Part shown: positions 53,143-61,983 of the stretch, piece after piece | Layout: each line of letters opens with the position of its first letter | How positions within the stretch are numbered: the stretch's first letter is position 1 | Notes under the pieces: generated by a model | Seen by the model: only the letters and a program-made list of their open reading frames with translations | Database searches by the model: none | Told to the model about the DNA's origin: nothing | Source of the DNA: Rhizobacter sp. Root404 | GTDB lineage: Bacteria > Pseudomonadota > Gammaproteobacteria > Burkholderiales > Burkholderiaceae_C | Length of the DNA stretch: 64,000 nucleotides | NCBI RefSeq assembly: GCF_001425865.1 | Contig: NZ_LMDS01000004.1 | Span: 809,515-873,514 of the forward strand | Reading direction: 5' to 3' | Position numbers and translations under genes: made by a program

Positions 53143-54075
53143 TCACGCGTCCAGCAGACCGCCCTGTGTGGCAGCATGGCGCAGCCACGCCGCGTCGTTC
53201 GCCAGGAGCAGCGCGGCTTCGAGGGCACGCGACGCGCGTGCGCCCTTCGCGACCATGAAGCCGATCGGGGTGCGGACCTCCGGCTCGCGCAGCGGCAGCG
53301 CCTCCAGTCCCTTGTAGCCGCGCACCAGCGCCATCAGCGCGCCCGGCAGCACCGCCCCGACCTCGCCGTCGAGCACGCTGAGCACGACCGTCACGATCGA
53401 GTTCGTCTCGATCGCCGGCAGCACCTCGACGCCGACTTGCGCGAACGCGGCATCGAGGATCGTGCGGTTGTGCATCTCGGGCGTCAGCAGGCACAGCGAC
53501 ATCGCCGCAGCGGTGCGCCAGCTCACGGTCTCGCCGACATGCAGCGGCGCGCCGGCGCCCACTGCGGCACGGCGCAGCAGGAAGTACTCCTCGGCGTACT
53601 GCGGCACGGCGGAGAACTTGGCGCTGCGCTCGATGTAGCCGAGGCCCATGTCGAGCGAGAGGTTTTCCAGACCGGTCTCGATCTCGTGCGAGCTGAGCGA
53701 GCGCACGATCGGACGGATGCCCGGATGGCGCGCCTGCAACTGCGCCGCGAAACGTGCCGCGACCGGCAGCGTCGTCGGCACCGCACCGATCGACAGCGAG
53801 CCGCGCGGCGTGCCGGCGCCGCTGTGCAGGTCCTGGCGCAGCAGCTCCTGCTCGCGCAGCAGCCGGTTCGCGCTGGCGAGCACGCGCTCGCCCTCGGGCG
53901 TCAGGCCTTCGTAGCTGCGGCCGCGCCGGACGATCGCGACATCGAGTTCTTCTTCCAGGGCGCGCAGCGCGTTCGACAGCGCCGGCTGAGTGATGTGGCA
54001 CGCACTCGCGGCGCGGCCGAAGTGACGGTGCTGCTCGAGCGCCACGAGATACCGCATGGCGTCGAGAAGATTCAT
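53143..54075 (-). CDS. LysR-family regulator upstream of the NAD-formate dehydrogenase operon
   Basis: This is a 310-residue LysR-type regulator. The winged helix (about 1-60) reads HFGRAASACHITQPALSNALR, and the effector domain runs from about 90 to 300. The opening MNLLDAMRYLVALEQHRHFG fits the family of regulators described near formate dehydrogenase genes (FdsR-like). It is on the same strand and directly upstream of the antiporter-fdsGB-fdsA genes, with a candidate LysR operator between. Formate is the likely inducer, by inference. Confidence 0.9.
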   Translation of the reverse strand: MNLLDAMRYLVALEQHRHFGRAASACHITQPALSNALRALEEELDVAIVRRGRSYEGLTPEGERVLASANRLLREQELLRQDLHSGAGTPRGSLSIGAVPTTLPVAARFAAQLQARHPGIRPIVRSLSSHEIETGLENLSLDMGLGYIERSAKFSAVPQYAEEYFLLRRAAVGAGAPLHVGETVSWRTAAAMSLCLLTPEMHNRTILDAAFAQVGVEVLPAIETNSIVTVVLSVLDGEVGAVLPGALMALVRGYKGLEALPLREPEVRTPIGFMVAKGARASRALEAALLLANDAAWLRHAATQGGLLDA

Positions 54076-54079
54076 TGGC

Positions 54080-55174
54080 TCAGGTGTTCTTGGAGATCGA
54101 GATCGTCGGGAACTTCGACGAGAAATCCTTCGCGCGCTGCGCGATCTTCACCGCGACCTGCCGCGCGACCGACTTGTACAGGCCCGCGATCTCGCCGTCC
54201 GGATCGTTGACCACGCTCGGGCGGCCGCTGTCGGCCTGGACGCGGATCGACAGGTTCAGCGGCAGCGCGCCGAGGTAGTCCATCTTGTACTCGGCGGCCA
54301 GGCGCTTGCCGCCTTCCTCGCCGAAGATGTGCTCGACGTGGCCGCAGTTCTCGCACACGTGCACCGCCATGTTCTCGACGATGCCCAGGATCGGCACGCC
54401 GACCTTCTCGAACATCTTGATGCCCTTCTTGGCGTCGAGCAGCGCGATGTCCTGCGGCGTCGTGACGATCACCGCGCCGGTCAGCGGCACGCGCTGGCTG
54501 AGCGTCAGCTGGATGTCGCCGGTGCCGGGCGGCATGTCGACGATCAGATAGTCGAGCTCGGCCCAATTCGTTTGCCGCAGCAGTTGCTCGAGCGCCTGCG
54601 TGGCCATCGGGCCGCGCCAGATCATCGGGTTGTCCTGTTCGACCAGGAAGCCGATCGACATGACCTGCACGCCGTAGTTCTCCATCGGCTCCATGGTCTT
54701 GCCGTCGGCGCTCTCCGGGCGGCCCTCGATGCCCATCATCATCGGCTGGCTCGGGCCGTAGATGTCGGCGTCGAGGATGCCGACGGTGGCGCCCTCGGCC
54801 GCCAGCGCGAGCGCCAGGTTGACCGCGGTCGTGCTCTTGCCGACCCCGCCCTTGCCGGACGCGACCGCGACGATGTTCTTGACCTTCGGCAGCAGCTGCA
54901 CGCCGCGCTGCACCGCGTGCGCGGTGATCTTGACCGCGAGGTTGGCGCTGACGTTCTCGACGCCGGCCACCGTGCGCGCTGCCGCGATCAGCGCCTTGCG
55001 CAGCCCGGCGATCTGGCTCTTGGCCGGGTAGCCGAGTTCGACGTCGAAGGCCACGTCGCCGCCCTCGATGCGCAGGTTCTTCAGCTGGCGGGTCGAGACG
55101 AAATCGTTGCCGGTGTTCGGGTCGATGACGGTCTTGAGCGCGTCGAGCAGCGCGGCGTCGGTGAGAGCGGGCAT
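54080..55174 (-). CDS. apbC: Iron-sulfur cluster carrier ATPase ApbC/Mrp
   Basis: This is a 364-residue Mrp/NBP35-family scaffold that carries [4Fe-4S] clusters to apoproteins in the cytosol. An N-terminal MIP18-like (DUF59) domain covers about 1-80. The deviant Walker A GKGGVGKST is at 107-115, Walker B-like YLIVDMPPGTGDI follows, and the cluster-binding CENCG lies near residue 275. It ends four bases before the LysR start. Its housekeeping role fits a locus rich in iron-sulfur enzymes, although the gene is usually found next to metG, which is also close here. Confidence 0.95.
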   Translation of the reverse strand: MPALTDAALLDALKTVIDPNTGNDFVSTRQLKNLRIEGGDVAFDVELGYPAKSQIAGLRKALIAAARTVAGVENVSANLAVKITAHAVQRGVQLLPKVKNIVAVASGKGGVGKSTTAVNLALALAAEGATVGILDADIYGPSQPMMMGIEGRPESADGKTMEPMENYGVQVMSIGFLVEQDNPMIWRGPMATQALEQLLRQTNWAELDYLIVDMPPGTGDIQLTLSQRVPLTGAVIVTTPQDIALLDAKKGIKMFEKVGVPILGIVENMAVHVCENCGHVEHIFGEEGGKRLAAEYKMDYLGALPLNLSIRVQADSGRPSVVNDPDGEIAGLYKSVARQVAVKIAQRAKDFSSKFPTISISKNT

Positions 55175-55280
55175 GGGGGCCTTGAAAGGGTCTTGGAGGG
55201 GCGGGCAGCGGGACTGGAGCGCGCAAGTCTAGCGGCACGCCGGCACACCTCGTGACGCACCGCCGCAAAAGCGCGCAAGA

Positions 55281-56867
55281 ATGAAGGCCATGCAAAGACG
55301 ACTCCTCCTCCGCACCGCCGTCGCCCTGGGCACCGGCAGCCTGTTGTGGCCGGTGGCCCGGGCGACCGCGCTGAAGCCGCTCGGCAAGCCGCAACCCTTC
55401 GACCTCGCCTGGCTCAAGGGCCAGGCCCGCGCACTGGCCGGCCGGCCGTATCAGGCGCCGTCGAACAAGCTGCCGGCCGCGATCGCCGCCCTCAACTGGG
55501 ACCAGTACCAGGCGATTCGCTTCAAGCCCGAGCACGCACTGTGGGCCGACGACAAGCTGCGTTTCAAGCTCGAACTGTTCCACCTGGGCCTGTTCTTCAA
55601 GCGGCCGGTGCAGATGTTCGAGGTCGTCGGCGGACAAGCGCAGCAGTTGGCCTACGACCCGGCGATGTTCGACTACGGCAAGAGCGGCATCGACGGGCGC
55701 AAGCAGCCGGCCGACCTGGGCTTCGCGGGCTTTCGCTTCAAGTTCCACCTCGCGCCGGAGTTCGACATCGCGGCGTTCCTCGGCGCGAGCTACTTCCGCG
55801 CGACCAGCGGCACGCGGCAATACGGCCTGTCGGCGCGCGGCCTGGCGATCGACGCCGGCATGCCGCGGCCGGAGGAATTCCCCGAATTCACGAGCTTCTG
55901 GTTCGAGCGCCCGGCGCCGGACTCGAACACGCTGGTCGTGCACGCGCTGCTGGACTCGCCGAGCGTCGCCGGCGCGTACCGCTTCGCGATCACGCCGGGC
56001 GACACCACGCTGATGGAGGTCGACGCCGCGCTCTACCCGCGCAAGGAGATCGAGCGCCTCGGCATCGCGCCGTGCACGAGCATGTTCCAGGCCGGCGAGA
56101 ACGACAAGCGCAAGGGCAACGACTGGCGTCCCGAGATCCACGACTCCGATGGCCTGTCGATCCACAACGGCAACGGCGAGTGGCTGTGGCGGCCGCTGCG
56201 CAACCCGGCGCACGTCAGCTTCAACGCCTTCGCCGACAAGAGCCCGCGCGGCTTCGGCCTGCTGCAGCGCGACAAGGACTTCGCGAACTACCAGGACGAC
56301 GGCGTGTTCTACGACCGGCGGCCGAGCCTGTGGGTCGAGCCCAAGGGCGACTGGGGCGCCGGCGCGGTCGACCTGGTCGAGATCCCGACCGACAACGAGA
56401 CCAACGACAACATCGTTGCGTTCTGGAACCCGGCCGCCAAGCCGCAGCCCGGGCAGGAGCTGCTGATCGGCTACCGGCTGTACTGGGGCCGCGACGCGCC
56501 GGCGCAGTCGCCGCTGGCGCGCACGGTCGCCACGCGCACCGGCATCGGCGGCGTGGTCGGCAAGGACCGCACGTACTTCTCCTGGCGTTTCGCGGTCGAC
56601 TTCGCGGGCGGCAACTTCGCGCTGCTCGACCCGAGGACGAAGGTCGAGGCGGTCGTCACCGCGACGCGGGGGCGCATCGAGACCACCTCGGCGCGCCCGC
56701 TCGACGCGATCCACGGCTGGCGCGCGATCTTCGACGTGGTGCCCGACGCGAACAGCATGGAGCCGATCGCGCTGCGCCTGTTCCTGCGCGCCGACGGCCA
56801 GCCGCTGACCGAGACCTGGCTCTACGAGTACGCGCCGCCGCCACTGAACGAGCGCCCGTTGCAGTAG
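55281..56867 (+). CDS. opgD: Periplasmic glucan biosynthesis protein OpgD/MdoG-like
   Basis: This is a 528-residue periplasmic protein of the OpgG/OpgD family, which shapes osmoregulated periplasmic glucans. The N-terminus has a twin-arginine signal (QRRLLLRTAVALG, Arg6-Arg7), as in OpgD, ending near ARAT. Family segments include FRFKPEHALWAD, GASYFRATSG, QYGLSARGLAI and FAVDFAGG. No glucosyltransferase opgH is adjacent. ATG 55281 is given; ATG 55290 begins at the Tat motif and is equally possible. Confidence 0.9.
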   Translation: MKAMQRRLLLRTAVALGTGSLLWPVARATALKPLGKPQPFDLAWLKGQARALAGRPYQAPSNKLPAAIAALNWDQYQAIRFKPEHALWADDKLRFKLELFHLGLFFKRPVQMFEVVGGQAQQLAYDPAMFDYGKSGIDGRKQPADLGFAGFRFKFHLAPEFDIAAFLGASYFRATSGTRQYGLSARGLAIDAGMPRPEEFPEFTSFWFERPAPDSNTLVVHALLDSPSVAGAYRFAITPGDTTLMEVDAALYPRKEIERLGIAPCTSMFQAGENDKRKGNDWRPEIHDSDGLSIHNGNGEWLWRPLRNPAHVSFNAFADKSPRGFGLLQRDKDFANYQDDGVFYDRRPSLWVEPKGDWGAGAVDLVEIPTDNETNDNIVAFWNPAAKPQPGQELLIGYRLYWGRDAPAQSPLARTVATRTGIGGVVGKDRTYFSWRFAVDFAGGNFALLDPRTKVEAVVTATRGRIETTSARPLDAIHGWRAIFDVVPDANSMEPIALRLFLRADGQPLTETWLYEYAPPPLNERPLQ

Positions 56868-56874
56868 CCGGACC

Positions 56875-56880
56875 TAAAAT
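56875..56880 (+). promoter_or_regulatory. Possible -10 element (TAAAAT) for metG
   Basis: TAAAAT lies seven bases after the opgD stop and 30 bases before the metG ATG. It is a close match to the consensus in GC-rich surroundings; the -35 is unclear. Confidence 0.4.
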
Positions 56881-56910
56881 GCCCGGCTCACCCCGCCACC
56901 GGCGCATGCC

Positions 56911-58953
56911 ATGACCCGCAAGCTCTTCGTCACCACCGCCCTGCCCTACGCCAACGCGCCGTTCCACATCGGCCACATGATGGAGTACATCCAGGCGGAC
57001 ATCTGGGTGCGGTTCCAGCGCATGGTGGGTAGCGAGGTGCACTTCGTCTGCGCCGACGACGCGCACGGCGCGCCGATCATGATCGCGGCCGAGAAGGCCG
57101 GGCAGACGCCTCAGGCCTTCGTCGCGGGCATCGCCGCCGGCCGCGCGAAGTACCTCGACGGCTTCCAGATCGGCTTCGACCACTGGCACTCGACCGACGC
57201 GCCCGAGAACCACGAACTCGCGCAGGACATCTACCGGGCACTGCGCAAACAGGGCCTGATCGCCGAGCGCACGATCGAGCAGTTCTACGACCCGGTGAAG
57301 GGCATGTTCCTGCCCGACCGCTACATCAAGGGCACCTGCCCGAAGTGCGGCACGCCCGACCAGTACGGCGACAACTGCGAGAACTGCGGTGCCGTCTACG
57401 CGCCGACCGACCTGAAGAACCCGTACTCCACGCTGAGCGGTGCGACGCCGGTGCTCAAGAGCAGCGACCACTACTTCTTCCAGCTCTCCTCGCAACGCTG
57501 CATCGACTTCCTGACCGAGTGGACGAACACCCCTGGGCGGCTGCAGCCCGAGGTGCTGAACAAGATCAAGGAATGGTTCGCGGTCGACGAACAGGGCCAC
57601 GTCGGCCTGAACGACTGGGACATCAGCCGCGACGCGCCCTACTTCGGCATCGAGATTCCGGACGCGCCGGGCAAGTACTTCTACGTCTGGCTCGACGCGC
57701 CCGTCGGCTACCTCGCGTCGCTGAAGAACCACCTCGGCAAGGTCGGTGTCGATTTCGACGCCTTCATGGCGGACCCGGCGGTCGAGCAGATCCATTTCAT
57801 CGGCAAGGACATCGTCACCTTCCACACGCTGTTCTGGCCGGCGATGCTGCACTTCAGCGGCCGCAAGGTGCCCAACCACATCTTCGTGCACGGCTTCCTG
57901 CAACTCTCCGGCGAGAAGATGAGCAAGAGCCGCGGCACCGGCATCTCGCCGCTGAAGTACCTCGAGATCGGCATGAACCCGGAATGGCTGCGCTACTACA
58001 TCGCGGCCAAGCTGAACGGGCGCGTCGAGGACCTGGACTTCAACCCGGACGACTTCCTGGCGCGGGTCAACAGCGACCTGGTCGGCAAGTACATCAACAT
58101 CGCCAGCCGCGCGGCCGGCTTCCTGACCAAGCGCTTCGGCGGGCAGCTGTCGAGCGATCTCGGCGTCGAGGGCCGCGTGCTGCTCGACGGGCTGCGCGCC
58201 CACCGCGCGACGATCGAGGCGCTGTACGAGGAGCGCGAGTTCGGCAAGGCGCTGCGCGAGGTGATGCTGCTGGCCGACCGGGTCAACGAGTTCGTCGACC
58301 AGAACAAGCCGTGGGAGCTCGCGAAGAAGCCCGACAACGCCGCCGTGCTGCACGACGTCTGCTCGGTCTGCATCGAGGCCTTCCGGCTGCTGACGATCTA
58401 CCTGAAGCCGGTGCTGCCGACGCTGGCGGCGCAGGTCGAGGCCTTCCTGAAGGTCGAGCCGATGAACTTTGCCGATGCGGCACGCGCCATCGGCGGGCAC
58501 ACCATCGGGGAGTACAAGCACCTGATGCAGCGCGTCGACGCGAAGCAGCTTGACACGCTGCTGGAACCGACCGTCGTCGAGGTGCCGCCGCCGGGTGGCG
58601 AGACTCTCGCCGCCGAGATCCAGGTCGACGACTTCGCGAAGATCGACCTGCGCATCGCCCGGATCGAGGCCTGCGAAGCGGTCGAAGGTTCGACCAAGCT
58701 GCTGCGGCTGACGCTCGACGTGGGCGAAGGAAAGACCCGCAACGTGTTCAGCGGCATCGCCTCGGCCTACACGCCGGCCGATCTGGTCGGCAAGCTGACC
58801 GTGATGGTCGCGAACCTGGCGCCGCGCAAGATGAAGTTCGGTATCAGCGAGGGCATGGTACTGGCCGCCTCGCACGCCGATGGCAAGGCCGACCCGGGCA
58901 TCTACATCCTCGAGCCGTGGCCGGGCGCGAAGCCGGGCATGCGGATCCGGTAG
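56911..58953 (+). CDS. metG: Methionyl-tRNA synthetase
   Basis: This is a 680-residue class I synthetase that charges tRNA-Met. The HIGH motif is at 19-22, and the zinc knuckle has Cys143, 146, 156 and 159 (CPKCG and CENCG). KMSKS is at 336-340, and the anticodon-binding helical domain follows. The C-terminal 110 residues form the Trbp111-like tRNA-binding and dimerisation domain ([25 protein letters not shown]). Length and domain order match the long bacterial MetG. Confidence 0.98.
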   Translation: MTRKLFVTTALPYANAPFHIGHMMEYIQADIWVRFQRMVGSEVHFVCADDAHGAPIMIAAEKAGQTPQAFVAGIAAGRAKYLDGFQIGFDHWHSTDAPENHELAQDIYRALRKQGLIAERTIEQFYDPVKGMFLPDRYIKGTCPKCGTPDQYGDNCENCGAVYAPTDLKNPYSTLSGATPVLKSSDHYFFQLSSQRCIDFLTEWTNTPGRLQPEVLNKIKEWFAVDEQGHVGLNDWDISRDAPYFGIEIPDAPGKYFYVWLDAPVGYLASLKNHLGKVGVDFDAFMADPAVEQIHFIGKDIVTFHTLFWPAMLHFSGRKVPNHIFVHGFLQLSGEKMSKSRGTGISPLKYLEIGMNPEWLRYYIAAKLNGRVEDLDFNPDDFLARVNSDLVGKYINIASRAAGFLTKRFGGQLSSDLGVEGRVLLDGLRAHRATIEALYEEREFGKALREVMLLADRVNEFVDQNKPWELAKKPDNAAVLHDVCSVCIEAFRLLTIYLKPVLPTLAAQVEAFLKVEPMNFADAARAIGGHTIGEYKHLMQRVDAKQLDTLLEPTVVEVPPPGGETLAAEIQVDDFAKIDLRIARIEACEAVEGSTKLLRLTLDVGEGKTRNVFSGIASAYTPADLVGKLTVMVANLAPRKMKFGISEGMVLAASHADGKADPGIYILEPWPGAKPGMRIR

Positions 58954-58966
58954 GCGAGCCGGCACG

Positions 58967-59713
58967 ATGCTGCCCGGCCTGCGGGGCTGGACCGACCTGC
59001 GGCGCACGCCGCTGAACAACCTGCGTCTCGGGGCCATGCTGGCGTTCGTCGCCGGCGCCACGAATGCGGGCGGCTTCCTGGCGGTCGGCCAGTACACCTC
59101 CCACATGACCGGCATCGTCTCGGGCATGGCCGACCACATCGTGCTGGGCCATGCGGACGTCGTCGGCGTCGCATTCGCGTCGCTGCTCAGCTTCCTCGGC
59201 GGCGCGATGACCACCGCCGTGCTCGTCAACTGGGGCATGCGCCGGCGCCTGCACAGCGCCTACGTGCTGCCGCTGCTGCTCGAAGCGGCGGCGCTGATGC
59301 TGTTCGGCCTGCTCGGCGCCAGCCTGAGCGTCGCGACCGCGCTGCTGGTGCCGCTCACGGTGCTGCTGCTGTGCTTCCTGATGGGCGTGCAGAACGCCGT
59401 CATCAGCAAGATCTCGCGCGCCGAGATCCGCACCACGCACGTCACCGGCCTCGTCACCGACCTCGGCATCGAACTCGGCAAGCTGGTCTACGTCAACCGG
59501 CACGCCAGCGCGCCCGCCGTGCGTGCGAACCGCGAGCGGATCCGCACGCAGCTCCTGTTGATCGGCCTGTTCTTCGCCGGCGGCATCGTCGGCGCGCTCG
59601 GCTTCCAGTTCGTCGGCTACGTGACCAGCGTACCGCTGGCGCTGATGCTGCTGCTGGTCTCGTGGCGGCCGGTCCTGGCGGATCTCGAACGGGTCCCGCT
59701 GGTCGAGCCCTGA
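58967..59713 (+). CDS. DUF1275 (YoaK-type) membrane protein
   Basis: This is a 248-residue integral membrane protein with about six hydrophobic helices. The family marks GATNAGGFLAVGQYTSHMTG and ISRAEIRTTHVTGLVTDLG are present. The function of the family is unknown, although some members are linked to stress or membrane transport. It follows metG by 13 bases and is probably co-transcribed with it. Confidence 0.9.
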   Translation: MLPGLRGWTDLRRTPLNNLRLGAMLAFVAGATNAGGFLAVGQYTSHMTGIVSGMADHIVLGHADVVGVAFASLLSFLGGAMTTAVLVNWGMRRRLHSAYVLPLLLEAAALMLFGLLGASLSVATALLVPLTVLLLCFLMGVQNAVISKISRAEIRTTHVTGLVTDLGIELGKLVYVNRHASAPAVRANRERIRTQLLLIGLFFAGGIVGALGFQFVGYVTSVPLALMLLLVSWRPVLADLERVPLVEP

Positions 59714-59717
59714 GCGA

Positions 59718-60956
59718 CTAGGGCGAGAGGGTCGAGCGCGTCACCACCGGCTGGCCGGGCGCGGCCAGCACGAACACGCCGGGCAGGCCCGCGGTCTCGA
59801 ACTGGCCACTGGGGTTGGCCTTCAGCACCGAATCGACGAGCGACATCGTGCCGGTGCGGTCGTTGCTGACGAAGAACAGCGCGCCGCCGCCCTGGCTGGC
59901 CGCGTTGTCGTGCAGCGAGCTGCCGCACAGGCTCAGGTCGAACTTGTTGCCATCCTGGTAGACCGCGCCGCCGCCGCCCCCGCCGGTGCCGGTCGCCTTG
60001 TTGTCACTGAACAGGCTGTTGAGCACCGCGAACGACGCGCCCAGGCCGCTGATCGCGCCGCCGTTCGCGCACTGGTTGCCGTAGCCGGCCGCCCCGCCGA
60101 ACGTGCTGCCGACCACCGTGACCGGCGCGGCCGGCCCGAAGGCGCGCACCGCGCCGCCGCCGAGGTCGGCTCCGCTCGGCTCGCAGCGGTTGCGGAAGAA
60201 GCGTGAATTGACGATCTTCAGCTGCCCGCCGCGGACGTAGATGGCGCCGCCGCCGTAGACCTCGCCCTGGCCGTAGCCCTGGCCGGCCGAGTTGCCGTCG
60301 ACCATCGTCAGGTTCTGCACCGTGAGTTTCGGCGTGCTCTGCAGGTCGCAGCGCGAGCTGGTCCAGACCTGCGCCGGGTCGCAGGTGTTCTGGTACAGGA
60401 TGCGCAGCGCGCCGCCCCCGCTGAGCGTGACGTTGCCGCCGCCGTCGAGCACCACGTCGGGCTTGTCGTTGAACACCTTCGCGGTGCGCGTCATCGTGAT
60501 CGTGACCGGCGCGCTGCCGCAGTTGAATCCGATCACGCCGCCCTGCGCGACCGCCGCGACGACCGCGTCGGAAGTACAGCTTGCGGCCGTGCCATTGCCG
60601 ATGACGCGGTCCGGCGCGACGCCGCTGACGGCCTGCGCCGCGCTCGGCACCGCGCAGGTCCCACCGCTGTAGCCGGCGCCCGGCGAGGGATCGGCAGGTG
60701 CAGGTGCAGGTGCAGGTGCAGGTGCAGGTGCAGGTGCAGGTGCGGGTGCGGGTGCGGGTGCGGGTGCCGGCGCGGGGGCAGGTGCAGGCTTCGGCTTGAC
60801 CTTGGCGGCCGTGGCATTCGCCTCCGCGGCGGCCACGTCGGACGACGTCGTCGAATCACCGCCACCGCCACAGGCGGCGAGCACGCTCGCGAAGGTCAGG
60901 GTCAGGGCGTGGCGCCGCAGCGCCGGGGAACGGGTCGGGGAAGCGGAGATCGGCAT
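59718..60956 (-). CDS. Secreted lipoprotein with an Ala-Pro stalk and a parallel-beta-helix domain
   Basis: This is a 412-residue protein with a signal peptide and lipobox LAAC (Cys29), then Gly/Ser/Thr-rich sequence and an Ala-Pro dipeptide stalk of about 36 residues (about 56-91). A Cys-containing domain with repeated GGGA, LTVQNLTM and IVNSRFFRNR-like turns follows, typical of right-handed beta-helix (pectin-lyase-like) proteins. No carbohydrate-lyase active site could be recognised. It is probably surface- or periplasm-exposed, with the stalk as a spacer. It converges with the DUF1275 gene. Confidence 0.8.
   Translation of the reverse strand: MPISASPTRSPALRRHALTLTFASVLAACGGGGDSTTSSDVAAAEANATAAKVKPKPAPAPAPAPAPAPAPAPAPAPAPAPAPAPAPADPSPGAGYSGGTCAVPSAAQAVSGVAPDRVIGNGTAASCTSDAVVAAVAQGGVIGFNCGSAPVTITMTRTAKVFNDKPDVVLDGGGNVTLSGGGALRILYQNTCDPAQVWTSSRCDLQSTPKLTVQNLTMVDGNSAGQGYGQGEVYGGGAIYVRGGQLKIVNSRFFRNRCEPSGADLGGGAVRAFGPAAPVTVVGSTFGGAAGYGNQCANGGAISGLGASFAVLNSLFSDNKATGTGGGGGGAVYQDGNKFDLSLCGSSLHDNAASQGGGALFFVSNDRTGTMSLVDSVLKANPSGQFETAGLPGVFVLAAPGQPVVTRSTLSP
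60695..60788 (+). repeat. Hexanucleotide tandem repeat encoding the Ala-Pro stalk
   Basis: About 15 tandem copies of a six-base unit (mostly GGTGCA, with GGTGCG variants on the right) encode the Ala-Pro repeat of the lipoprotein. Because the unit is six bases, slippage would change stalk length without breaking the frame. Confidence 0.85.
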
Positions 60957-61035
60957 GCGGCGGATGGTGGGGGAAGGGAGCCAGGCGGCGACGGCGCAGC
61001 TTAGGGGCGCAGCAACCGGGCCCTGTGAGCACTTG

Positions 61036-61041
61036 TAGACT
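61036..61041 (+). promoter_or_regulatory. Possible -10 element (TAGACT) for kdoO
   Basis: TAGACT ends six bases before the ATG at 61048 with no Shine-Dalgarno, the leaderless pattern seen at other genes here. Confidence 0.35.
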
Positions 61042-61047
61042 GCGCGG

Positions 61048-61971
61048 ATGGATCAGCCGACCCCCGTTTCGACGCGCCCACCGACGGTCGACATCGTCCG
61101 CGAGTTCCCCGACACCGGCTGGGGCGACGACGGTCCGACGCACGGGGTGGAGGCGCTGATCGAAGACGGCGCGGTGCTGAGCTTTCCGCACCTCGCGTTC
61201 GTGCTGTCCGCGAACGAACGGCGCTTCCTCGATCCGCGCTGGGCCGACGGCAAGGCGAAGAACATCTCGTTGCGATGGGGCGGCGTCGGCGCGCCCGGGG
61301 GCGAGATGCGCGGCGCGGCCGGCGCACCCGACGACCTCGCGGCGCTGCAGGCCATGATCACCCGCTACGCCGAGCAGAGCGAAGCCTTCGCGCTGCGCCT
61401 GTTCCCGCACTACCGCGGCGCGCTGAAGCGCGGCAACACCTCGTTCCGCCCGGTGGACGTGGCCGGCCGCGCGACCAGCTGGCGCCAGGACGACACCCGC
61501 CTGCACATCGACGCATTCCCGTCGAACCCGATGCACGGCACGCGGCTGCTGCGCGTGTTCTGCAACGTCAACCCGAACGGCCGCCCGCGCGAGTGGCGCG
61601 TCGGCGAGCCGTTCGAGGCGCACGCGAAGCGTTATCTGCCGGCCATCCGGCGGCCGCTGCCCGGCTCCGCCTGGCTGCTCGCCGCCACCGGCATCACGAA
61701 ACGGCGCCGCACCGAATACGACCACGTGATGCTGCAGTTGCACGACCGCGCGAAGGCCGATGCGGCGTTCCAGCGCGACAGCCCGCAGGCGCGCGTCGAC
61801 TTCGCGCCCGGCACGACCTGGGTGGTGTTCAGCGACCAGGTGCTGCACGCCGCGCTCGGCGGCCAGCACATGATGGAGCAGACCTTCTACCTCGACGTGG
61901 CGCAGCAGCAGCGACCGCAGGCCTCGCCGCGCGGCACGCTGGAGCGGCTGCTGGGGCGCGAGCTGCGCTGA
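61048..61971 (+). CDS. kdoO: Kdo 3-hydroxylase family dioxygenase
   Basis: This is a 307-residue Fe(II)/2-oxoglutarate-dependent enzyme of the KdoO family, which hydroxylates the 3-deoxy-D-manno-octulosonate of lipopolysaccharide to the Ko sugar. The iron triad is visible as HIDAF (His153, Asp155) and QVLHAAL (His267), with an Arg-containing segment after it for 2-oxoglutarate. Further family marks are RWADGKAKNISLRWGG and RGNTSFRPVDVAGR. It should act on the inner core of lipid A-Kdo at the inner membrane. The gene stands alone. Confidence 0.9.
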   Translation: MDQPTPVSTRPPTVDIVREFPDTGWGDDGPTHGVEALIEDGAVLSFPHLAFVLSANERRFLDPRWADGKAKNISLRWGGVGAPGGEMRGAAGAPDDLAALQAMITRYAEQSEAFALRLFPHYRGALKRGNTSFRPVDVAGRATSWRQDDTRLHIDAFPSNPMHGTRLLRVFCNVNPNGRPREWRVGEPFEAHAKRYLPAIRRPLPGSAWLLAATGITKRRRTEYDHVMLQLHDRAKADAAFQRDSPQARVDFAPGTTWVVFSDQVLHAALGGQHMMEQTFYLDVAQQQRPQASPRGTLERLLGRELR

Positions 61972-61983
61972 CGGCCGGCGCGC

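Noticed and set aside
60695..60788. CRISPR-like array.
   Set aside because: The six-base units are contiguous without spacers and lie inside a coding frame, where they encode Ala-Pro repeats.
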